Shown piece by piece: positions 16,542 through 25,000 of a stretch of DNA of 64,000 nt. The notes under the pieces were generated by a model that was given only the letters and a program-made list of their open reading frames with translations, ran no database searches and had not been told where the DNA came from. The first letter of the stretch is position 1. The number at the start of each line of letters is the position of its first letter. Made by a program: the position numbers and the translations under genes. This DNA comes from CAZSDU01 sp964605775 (lineage in GTDB: Bacteria; Bacteroidota; Bacteroidia; Bacteroidales; FEN-979), in contig CAZSDU010000008.1 in NCBI GenBank assembly GCA_964605775.1, positions 32,724-96,723 of the forward strand. The letters run 5' to 3'.

Positions 16542-17876
16542 ATGCTTTTAAAAACATTTACCCTGGGCGGTGTTCATCCTGAAGAGAACAAGATTTCTTC
16601 CGATTGCCCGATCCGTCAGCTTTCTCTACCCCCGATAGTCACGGTGCCATTGGCTCAGCATATCGGCGCTCCTGCCGCAGCCATTGTGGCCAAAGGGGAC
16701 AAGGTCAAGGCCGGACAATTAATCGGCAAGGGGCAGTCCTTTATTTCCGCAAATGTTCATTCACCCGTTTCCGGCAGCGTGCTGAAAATTGATGATTTCA
16801 TGGATTCAAGCGGTTACCGTAAAAAAGCCATCCAGATCGCGACAGAAGGTGATGAATGGTTAGAAACCATTGACAGGAGTGAAAGCCTAAAGGAAGAGAT
16901 CACCCTGAGCCAGGAGGAGATCCTTGCCCGGATCAAGGAATCTGGTATTGTCGGGATGGGTGGCGCCACTTTCCCCACCCACGTCAAAATGATGGTACCT
17001 GAAGGAAAGAAAGCTGAATGCCTCATCATCAACGGAGTGGAATGTGAACCCTATCTGACTTCCGATCACAGGTTGATGCTGGAAAAAGGGGAAGAACTGA
17101 TGGTTGGAACCCGTATTCTAATGATCGCCCTCGGTGTAGAGAAAGCCTTTATCGGCATCGAAAACAACAAACCGGACGCCATCAGTTATCTGAAAAAAAT
17201 AAGCCTCCGGTATTCTGGCATTGAGATCGTTCCATTGAAAGTGAAATATCCACAGGGGGGAGAAAAACAGCTCATTAAAGCTGTTCTGAACCGGGAAGTC
17301 CCTTCAGGGAAGCTGCCTATTGAAACCGGCTGTGTGGTGCAGAATGTCGGAACTGCAGTGGCCGTTTATGAAGCGGTTCAAAAAAACAAACCCCTTATCG
17401 AAAGGGTGGTGACTGTAACCGGGAAATCGGTCAAATCACCCTGCAATCTATTGGTCAGAATCGGGACACCCATTTCCATGCTGCTTGAAGAAGCCGGAGG
17501 CTTACCTGAGGACACTCTGAAGATCATCAATGGGGGTCCGATGATGGGAAAAACTGTCGGTTCGACCGATATCCCGGTGATCAAAGGGATGTCAGGACTG
17601 GTCGTGATGGACAGCAAAGCGGGAAAACGTCCGGTTGTTTATCATTGCATCCGTTGTGCCCGCTGTACTTTTGCCTGTCCGATGGGACTTGCCCCCTACC
17701 TCATCGCACAGATGACCGAGGCGAAGCTCATTGAGCAGACCGAGGCTGAAGGTGTGATGGATTGTATGGAATGTGGCTCATGTTCTTTTACCTGCCCATC
17801 CGGTCGGCCTTTATTGGATAACATCCGTATCGCCAAATCTAAAGTCGGACAACTGATGAGAACCAGAGCAAAATAA
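16542..17876 (+). CDS. rnfC: Rnf complex subunit C
   Basis: RnfC is the peripheral NADH/flavin-binding and Fe-S subunit. The 444 residues show the RnfC N-terminal barrel-sandwich domain (VHSPVSGSVLKI), the Complex-I-51K-like Gly-rich segment GIVGMGGATFPTHVKM, and INGVECEPYLTSDHRLM. Two C-terminal 4Fe-4S motifs are present: CIRCARCTFACP and CMECGSCSFTCPSG. Length is normal for the short form without the Ala-rich tail of enterobacteria. It follows rnfB by 32 bases and precedes rnfD by six. Confidence 0.93.
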   Translation: MLLKTFTLGGVHPEENKISSDCPIRQLSLPPIVTVPLAQHIGAPAAAIVAKGDKVKAGQLIGKGQSFISANVHSPVSGSVLKIDDFMDSSGYRKKAIQIATEGDEWLETIDRSESLKEEITLSQEEILARIKESGIVGMGGATFPTHVKMMVPEGKKAECLIINGVECEPYLTSDHRLMLEKGEELMVGTRILMIALGVEKAFIGIENNKPDAISYLKKISLRYSGIEIVPLKVKYPQGGEKQLIKAVLNREVPSGKLPIETGCVVQNVGTAVAVYEAVQKNKPLIERVVTVTGKSVKSPCNLLVRIGTPISMLLEEAGGLPEDTLKIINGGPMMGKTVGSTDIPVIKGMSGLVVMDSKAGKRPVVYHCIRCARCTFACPMGLAPYLIAQMTEAKLIEQTEAEGVMDCMECGSCSFTCPSGRPLLDNIRIAKSKVGQLMRTRAK

Positions 17877-17882
17877 AAAACT

Positions 17883-18884
17883 ATGGCAAACTTGTTAATT
17901 ATCTCCGGCTCACCGCATACTCACGGAGATGCTTCGATAAAAAAGATCATGTGGGGCGTGGTGATCGCCCTGGTACCAGCGCTGCTGGTATCCTTCTGGT
18001 ATTTCGGGATTGGCGCCATTTTCATAACGTCTGTTGCCGTACTATCCTGCGTGACTGTGGAGTACCTGATTCAAAAGTTTCTGCTGAAAGAAAAACCCAC
18101 AATATCCGATGGATCTGCTGTGATCACCGGTCTTCTCTTGGCGATGAACATCCCCAGCAATCTGCCCTGGTGGATGGTGATCATCGGGTCTGTCATTTGT
18201 ATTGCTGTAGCCAAGATGAGTTTTGGTGGTTTGGGTAAAAATCCTTTCAATCCTGCCCTGGTCGGACGTGTATTCCTGCTTATTTCCTTCCCGGTGGCCA
18301 TGACTTCATGGCCATTGCCACTTCAAAATCGCTTCGTTTTGGTCGATGCCGTGACCGGACCAACCTCCCTTGGGATAATTAAAGAAGGACTTCACAAGGG
18401 GGATGCCGTTTCAACCCTCATGGGGAAGGTGCCCTCCTATGCTGAGATGCTTATTGGAAATATGGGGGGATCGCTGGGTGAAGTTTCTGCCCTTGCCCTT
18501 CTTTTGGGCGGATTATATATGATTTTCCGTAAAATCATCACATGGCACATCCCGCTTGCTTATCTTCTGACTGTATTTATTTTTGCCGGCATCCTTTACC
18601 TGGTTGATCCCACCCGTTACCTTGACCCCGTATTTCATTTGCTGACCGGAGGGCTGATGCTTGGAGCTATTTTTATGGCTACCGATATGGTCACTTCACC
18701 GATGAGCAAAAGCGGAATGCTGATCTTTGGTTTCGGATGCGGGGTCCTCACCATGCTTATCCGGGTCTGGGGCGCTTATCCAGAAGGGGTATCCTTTGCC
18801 ATCTTGATTATGAATGCATTTGTTCCATTGATTAACAAGGGTTTTAAACCTTCACGTTTCGGAAAGGAGGTAAAACATGGCTAA
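17883..18884 (+). CDS. rnfD: Rnf complex subunit D
   Basis: RnfD is an integral membrane subunit with covalently bound FMN. The 333-residue protein is highly hydrophobic with about nine to ten helices. It carries GGLGKNPFNPALVGRVFLL and the FMN-acceptor segment DAVTGPTSLG; Thr161 is the likely attachment site, although the usual GATP is GPTS here. The last eight bases overlap rnfG, and a full AAAGGAGG sits within the rnfD end, so rnfG translation is probably coupled. Confidence 0.92.
   Translation: MANLLIISGSPHTHGDASIKKIMWGVVIALVPALLVSFWYFGIGAIFITSVAVLSCVTVEYLIQKFLLKEKPTISDGSAVITGLLLAMNIPSNLPWWMVIIGSVICIAVAKMSFGGLGKNPFNPALVGRVFLLISFPVAMTSWPLPLQNRFVLVDAVTGPTSLGIIKEGLHKGDAVSTLMGKVPSYAEMLIGNMGGSLGEVSALALLLGGLYMIFRKIITWHIPLAYLLTVFIFAGILYLVDPTRYLDPVFHLLTGGLMLGAIFMATDMVTSPMSKSGMLIFGFGCGVLTMLIRVWGAYPEGVSFAILIMNAFVPLINKGFKPSRFGKEVKHG
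18863..18870 (+). promoter_or_regulatory. Strong Shine-Dalgarno for rnfG
   Basis: AAAGGAGG lies six bases before the rnfG ATG and inside the rnfD reading frame. Full Shine-Dalgarno sequences are unusual in Bacteroidota, and this one decides the rnfG start. Confidence 0.7.
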
Positions 18885-19458
18885 AAAAGAATCAACTTTC
18901 CTCTCCATGACCCTGACGCTTTTTCTTGTCACATTCCTTGCTTCTGCTTCACTTGGGATAGTTTATGAGCTGACCAAGGGACCAAAGGCCACAGCTGACA
19001 ATACCAAGAAAAATTTTGCCATCAAGAAAGTCGTTCCAGATTTCAACAATGAACCCAACGCTGAAGTTTACCGTATTCCAACCGCCGATGGCAGCGATTC
19101 CCTGACCTGTTACCCAGCTAAAAAAGACGGGAAACTGATTGGTACAGCCATTGAATCCTATACCATGACAGGTTTCAGCGGGCTGATCCGCGTGATGGTC
19201 GGCCTATCTCCTGAAGGAAACATCATCAATACATCGGTGCTGCTCCAGAAGGAAACGCCGGGACTTGGCACCAAGATAACCCAATCCTTCTTCAAGGATC
19301 AGTTCAATGGAAAGAATCCGGGGACATTCAGGTTATCAGTGAAGAAGGACGGGGGGGAAGTAGATGCCATCACCGCTTCGACCATTTCGTCCCGGGCTTA
19401 TTGTGATGCGCTGCAACGCGCCTACGATGCTTACATGAAAGGAGGCCGACATGAGTAA
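18877..19458 (+). CDS. rnfG: Rnf complex subunit G (covalent flavoprotein)
   Basis: RnfG is anchored by one N-terminal helix (about 8-29) and carries FMN on its periplasmic domain. The FMN-acceptor motif is DAITASTISS with Thr169 as the predicted attachment residue. The segment KETPGLGTKITQ is another family hallmark. The 193-residue length is normal. Both ends overlap neighbours by eight bases (rnfD upstream, rnfE downstream). Confidence 0.92.
   Translation: MAKKESTFLSMTLTLFLVTFLASASLGIVYELTKGPKATADNTKKNFAIKKVVPDFNNEPNAEVYRIPTADGSDSLTCYPAKKDGKLIGTAIESYTMTGFSGLIRVMVGLSPEGNIINTSVLLQKETPGLGTKITQSFFKDQFNGKNPGTFRLSVKKDGGEVDAITASTISSRAYCDALQRAYDAYMKGGRHE
19438..19445 (+). promoter_or_regulatory. 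Strong Shine-Dalgarno for rnfE
   Basis: A second AAAGGAGG lies five bases before the rnfE ATG and inside rnfG, repeating the rnfD-rnfG junction layout. Confidence 0.7.
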
Positions 19459-20059
19459 TCTTGGAGAATTTACCAAGGGTTTTATCAAACAAAATCCTGT
19501 ATTTGTTTTACTTCTGGGAATGTGTCCCACCCTTGGCACCACTACTTCAGCCATCAACGGCCTCGGGATGGGGCTGGCCACCACTTTTGTCCTGGTTGCT
19601 TCGAATGTGGTGATCTCATTAATAAAAAATGTGATCCCTGACAAAGTTCGCATTCCGGCTTTTGTTGTTGTTATTGCTTCCTTCGTTACCATCGTTGACC
19701 TGCTGATGTCGGCTTACTTCAACACTCCGGGTCCTAACGGGGAACCGAGTCTGTATGACAACCTCGGAATCTTTATTCCGCTGATCGTAGTCAATTGCAT
19801 TGTACTTGGGCGTGCTGAGGCTTTTGCCTCAAAAAACAATATCTGGAGGTCATTTCTTGATGGGCTTGGAATTGGATTGGGTTTTGCCTTCGCCCTGATG
19901 ATCCTTGGAACGGTTCGGGAACTTCTTGGAAGTTACAGCTTTTTCGGTTTTCAGCTTATCAAGGCCGATGGTATTCTGGTCTTTGTGCTTGCACCGGGTG
20001 CCTTTATTGCCCTGGGTTTCATTATAGCACTCATCAATAACCTGAGAAAAACAAAATAG
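19451..20059 (+). CDS. rnfE: Rnf complex subunit E
   Basis: RnfE is a six-helix membrane subunit homologous to NqrD. The 202 residues include FTKGFIKQNPVFVLLLGMCP at the N-terminus and IVVNCIVLGRAEAFA; the two half-membrane Cys-containing segments (LGMCPTL and VVNCIVLGR) match those that hold the intramembrane Fe-S cluster in Rnf/NQR. It precedes rnfA by ten bases. Confidence 0.92.
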   Translation: MSNLGEFTKGFIKQNPVFVLLLGMCPTLGTTTSAINGLGMGLATTFVLVASNVVISLIKNVIPDKVRIPAFVVVIASFVTIVDLLMSAYFNTPGPNGEPSLYDNLGIFIPLIVVNCIVLGRAEAFASKNNIWRSFLDGLGIGLGFAFALMILGTVRELLGSYSFFGFQLIKADGILVFVLAPGAFIALGFIIALINNLRKTK

Positions 20060-20069
20060 ATAAATTATT

Positions 20070-20642
20070 ATGGAATATATAATTCTGATCATTTCCACGG
20101 TATTTGTCAACAATATTGTTCTGGCCCAGTTTCTGGGGATATGTCCCTTCCTCGGGGTATCCAATAAAATTGCCACTTCGACGGGTATGGCGGCTGCTGT
20201 ACTTTTTGTGATGACGCTGGCCACTATTGTTACCTGGATCGTTTATACTTACCTATTGCTCCCTTTAAATATCGGATTTCTTCAAACCATCTCTTATATT
20301 CTGGTTATTGCCGCACTGGTTCAGATGGTAGAAATCATCATGAAAAAGATCAGTCCGGCACTTTATCAGGCTTTGGGGGTCTATCTCCCACTGATCACGA
20401 CCAATTGTGCTATTCTTGGGGTAGCCATTCTGGTCATCCAGAAGGATTTTGACCTGGTGAAAAGCGTGGTCTTTGCCATAGGAAATGCCATTGGTTTTGG
20501 ATTTACCCTTGTATTATTTGCAGGGATCCGCGAACAACTTGAACTCGCCGGCATTCCACAGGGGATGCGCGGTGTTCCCATTGCCTTGATTGTGGCAGGG
20601 TTGATGGCGCTTGCTTTTATGGGATTTTCCGGGATTGTCTGA
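20070..20642 (+). CDS. rnfA: Rnf complex subunit A
   Basis: RnfA is a six-helix membrane subunit homologous to NqrE, in inverted topology to RnfE. The 190 residues include STVFVNNIVLAQFLGICPFL and LPLITTNCAILGVAI, with the paired Cys residues expected to share the intramembrane Fe-S centre. It is the last rnf gene; nhaD follows after 47 bases on the same strand. Confidence 0.92.
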   Translation: MEYIILIISTVFVNNIVLAQFLGICPFLGVSNKIATSTGMAAAVLFVMTLATIVTWIVYTYLLLPLNIGFLQTISYILVIAALVQMVEIIMKKISPALYQALGVYLPLITTNCAILGVAILVIQKDFDLVKSVVFAIGNAIGFGFTLVLFAGIREQLELAGIPQGMRGVPIALIVAGLMALAFMGFSGIV

Positions 20643-20689
20643 TTAAAAAAAGTAATCATCAATATTTCTAACCTGAAATTTTATCGACT

Positions 20690-22039
20690 ATGTTTACCTT
20701 AATGATTGTTGTTTTTGTCCTTGGTTATGCAACCATAGCCCTGGAGCACCCGCTCAAAGTGAACAAATCAGCCACTGCGCTTTTTCTTGCAGTTGCTATG
20801 TGGGTATTGTTTGTGATCGGGGGTGACCAGATTCTGGTGAATCCCTCCTCTTTTCACGAGTACCTGTTGAAAAATCCCGATGGAAGTTTTTTAGACTGGT
20901 TATCTCATCATGCGCTGCTTGAACATCTGGGAGAAATTTCAGAAATTCTCTTTTTCCTGCTTGGCGCCATGACCATTGTTGAGCTGGTTGATTCACATGA
21001 AGGATTTCGGATCATTACTGACAAGATTAAAACGACCAACAAAGTCAAGCTGCTTTGGGTAATCAGTATCATTACTTTTTTCCTTTCTGCAGTTCTTGAT
21101 AATCTGACTACTTCCATCGTGATGGTTGCGCTGTTGCGTAAACTTGTATGCGATAAGAAAGAACGTTGGTTTTATGCCGGAATGGTGATCATCGCTGCCA
21201 ACAGCGGAGGTGCTTTCAGTCCTATTGGCGATGTGACCACCATCATGCTTTGGATCGGAGGACATGTTACAACGGTAAATATTATCATCAAGACTTTCAT
21301 CCCCAGTGTGATTTCCATGGTCGTTCCCTTGGCTTTGCTTTCAATGACCATGAAGGGAAATATACAAAAATCAACTCATTCAGATGCGGAACATGCCAAG
21401 AATCCCACTACCCATTTTGAGCGAAATCTCGTATTCTGGCTCGGCATCTGTTCCCTGCTTTTTGTTCCTGTCTTCAAAACCATCACTCATCTCCCACCCT
21501 ATATTGGAATTTTACTCGGACTCAGTGTTCTGTGGATTGTCACCGAGATTCTTCATAAATCCAAAAATGACGAATTTCGTTCAAAACGAACCGTGGCAGG
21601 AGTGCTGCATAAAGTTGATACGGCAAGTGTCCTCTTCTTCCTCGGCATTCTGCTGGCCGTGGCTGCACTTCAGACGGTGGGTCATCTTGACCTGCTTGCA
21701 AAATCACTGGATAAATACGTTGGGAACCTTTTCGTGATCAATGTCATTATCGGGATACTTTCATCGGTGGTAGACAATGTTCCTCTGGTTGCCGGGGCCA
21801 TGGGGATGTATCAGAACACCTTTGTGCCTGACCATTACTTCTGGGAAATGCTGGCCTACTGTGCCGGAACGGGAGGGAGTATGCTCATTATCGGTTCTGC
21901 TGCAGGAGTAGCCGTCATGGGGATGGAAAAGATCGATTTTATCTGGTACCTGAAAAAGATCTCCTTATGGGCGTTTATTGGCTATATTGCGGGTTCTGTC
22001 ACGTACTGGGCTTTAAGCATTCTGGTCTTTCATGTTTAG
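20690..22039 (+). CDS. nhaD: NhaD-type Na+/H+ antiporter
   Basis: This 449-residue polytopic protein of the ion transporter superfamily exchanges Na+ for H+. The match rests on VLGYATIALEHPLKVNKSAT near the N-terminus, then FFLLGAMTIVELVDSHEGF, LSAVLDNLTTSIVMVALLRK, AANSGGAFSPIGDVTTIMLW and GGSMLIIGSAAGVAVMGM. About twelve membrane segments are apparent. Its place directly behind rnfA suggests that it shares the transcript and links Na+ and H+ gradients to Rnf, which is inference. Confidence 0.88.
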   Translation: MFTLMIVVFVLGYATIALEHPLKVNKSATALFLAVAMWVLFVIGGDQILVNPSSFHEYLLKNPDGSFLDWLSHHALLEHLGEISEILFFLLGAMTIVELVDSHEGFRIITDKIKTTNKVKLLWVISIITFFLSAVLDNLTTSIVMVALLRKLVCDKKERWFYAGMVIIAANSGGAFSPIGDVTTIMLWIGGHVTTVNIIIKTFIPSVISMVVPLALLSMTMKGNIQKSTHSDAEHAKNPTTHFERNLVFWLGICSLLFVPVFKTITHLPPYIGILLGLSVLWIVTEILHKSKNDEFRSKRTVAGVLHKVDTASVLFFLGILLAVAALQTVGHLDLLAKSLDKYVGNLFVINVIIGILSSVVDNVPLVAGAMGMYQNTFVPDHYFWEMLAYCAGTGGSMLIIGSAAGVAVMGMEKIDFIWYLKKISLWAFIGYIAGSVTYWALSILVFHV

Positions 22040-22061
22040 TTTGCTAATCTGACCCCGTGGT

Positions 22062-25000
22062 TTACTGAAGCATGTATTCTTCCAGTCGTTTTTTAAACTC
22101 AGATCTTTCACTGATTGTCAACTGGTAATCCAGTCTGCCCAAAGATTGCTGGAGTTTGAAATAATTTTTCACGAAAGAGCTGAAAGTAGTATTTACTGAC
22201 ATGCCGGAAGTGAGATTTTGCCGTTGTGCATCCAAAACATCAAGAATGCTTTTCTTCCCGAGGAGATACTGGTTGTTGACGATATCAAAATTCTTTGCCG
22301 CAGCTTTTTCTGCAATTAACATTTGCTTATAATCATAATAGGCCGACATCAAGGCAGAAAGATTGGAAAAGATGGAAGATTCGAGTTTGTCGGTAAATGA
22401 TTGTTGCTCACTCTTCAATTGAGCCAGTGTCAGACGATTCTTCTGAGCTATGGCATTGTTTTTTAAGCCTGTGAATAGCGGGATTTCGACTTTTGCTCCA
22501 ATCGACCAGGATTGACTGGGGTTATTCGCAGTAATACCTCCCGGTAACTGATAAGACGACTGATAGAGATGGTTGTTGTAATTTCCAAAAGCAGTTGCCG
22601 TGGGAATATATCTGGAAATACTACTCGATTGATAATACCGCTGCTGAGCTTCTATCAGGAATTTATACTGACTGATGGTCGGTGAATTAGTGATGCCTTC
22701 CTTGACCAGAAAATGTCCCAGTTTCTGCAAACGGATAGGGTCATCAAGGATTGTCAGAAAGCTTGAATCAGCGATCATCAGTCCGGATTTCTCCAACTTA
22801 AATTCAGCAATATCATAGGAAGTGAGGCTTTTCGCATGGACGAGTTGAAGCAGGGTATATGCGCCCTGGGTGATGGAAGCATAGGATGCAATGACATTCC
22901 TCTTGGATTGGGCCACTTCGATCTGCCACCTCAGTATTTCATCTTCTCCTGCAGAACCGGTTTCCTTTTTCATGCGTGCAACCTCAAGGTTGGATCTGGC
23001 AATCATCAGGTTATTGATCAGGAGATAAAAATTACCACGATATTCGAGAATATTAAGATAAGCCTGGGCAACCTGGTTGCCGATCTCCAGCTTTTGAGCA
23101 TTGAGTTCTTCCTCACGGGCGGACTGCCTGGATTTTGCAGCTTTAACCTCAGCCCAATACGGTTCTGAATAAAGTGTCTGAGTTCCGCCGGCATTGGCTG
23201 TGATCATTTGCGGAGGTTGATAATTCAGCTTATCATTTAAGGTTCCTGTCACGTTGACATTGATGTAAGGAAGAAGTGCGGCACGAGCAATGTTAATATC
23301 CTTTGATCCAGCAAGAACATCAAATTTTTTGGCTACCAGATCCTGATTGCTATCGAGGGCTACATTGATCAAATCGGGAAGGGAAATGAACCTTATGGCG
23401 GTATCCTGTTTTTTCAAATCCACTATGGTGGCCTCGGTAAATAGATCCCAGGAAATCAATTTCAGTCCCAGTTTTCCGAAAGTTCCCAGATTTAGAAAAT
23501 ATCCTTTCCCTGCAAGCAATTCAACCGGGAGAACGGAAGCATTATGTCCCAATAGAATCTGTTGTACATTCAACGCCATTCGTTTCGACAGTCTGGCAAT
23601 GATCCGTGGATAAACAGAAGCCAGTACGCCCTCTTCAACCAAGGTCTGATCAAATCCAAAACTGGGTATTTTTCTTGCATTCAGTGAGTCGATCATGCGG
23701 GTAAATTCCTGATCCGGCATGCGGAAGAGGGCGTCGAGATAGACTGCTTCCGCATCACCTGGGATAGCGTTTAAAATTGCATCTGCAGAAGTATCTGCAA
23801 AAATCGGGTTAATCCTTATTCCAGCAACAGTGTCAAAAATTCCAAGGGGAAGATGGTCGGGATTGATCACTTGATAGTAATCCCTACTGATCACCATAGA
23901 GATATTCCTGAATGGAACGATTTTTTTCAGCTCGTTAAATTCGTTATCGAGGGAAGGTTTTAACTGGATATAGGAGAGATTTGGTCTGCCGCTGCTACCG
24001 TTTGACCAGGGAATCTTTTGCAATTCATGGTTAAGGATCATCCCGGCAATAACTGGTTTTGATAAGGCCGCTCTTTCAGCCAAATCCTGAGAACCCAGCA
24101 CCCCCATGGAGATGATGATGTCAACGCTGGGATCAGAAAGCAATTGATCATTGATGGCATGAACGGTCTCCATTGTCCATTTTCCGGTGGTAGGCTGAAT
24201 ATCCATAAAATAGACATCGACCTGGCCGGCCATCAGGCTTTCCACTTCCTGAACAATATAGTTTTGAAATTCCTGATTAACCCTTGCAGGACCATCATAA
24301 ACGACAGCGATCCTGATCCTTTGGGTTTTAAACGACAGTACTTGCTGTGCCTGAGAGTTGCTGGAAAGGGATAGAAGTAAGATAAACGGCAACCATAATT
24401 TAAGGCTTGTTACTGATATTTTTGGTTGATCTGTAATGATTTTATCCTCTCCCCTTTTTTTTCTTTTCTCGATGAATGTCGCCATTTTCTCATAGATGAT
24501 AGGAACGACAATGAGGGTTAAAAACATAGAGCTGGTCAGGCCACCGATTAAAACCCAGGCCAGACCGTTTTTCCATTCTGCACCTGCACCTGAAGCCGTT
24601 GCAATGGGAAGCATCCCGAAGATCATGGCTAAGGTGGTCATGAAAATAGGACGGATACGCATTCTGCCGGCATCAATCAGAGCACTACGGATAGTTTCCC
24701 CTGCGGAACGTCTTTCATTGGCACGATCAACAATAAGAATGGCATTTTTGGCAACCAGTCCGACCATCATGATCAACCCGAGGATGGAAAACACATTGAT
24801 TGTATTGCCCGTGATGGCAAGGGCAAGAATGGCTCCAATCAGGGCAACCGGAATTGAGAACAGAACCACAAAAGGATATACGAAGGAATCGTAAAGAATC
24901 ACCATGATAAAGTAAACAAAAAGGATTCCAGCAATAAGCGCGACAAAAAGACTGAGAAATGAAGTCAGCATTTCATCCTGATCTCCACCAAACCTGATCC

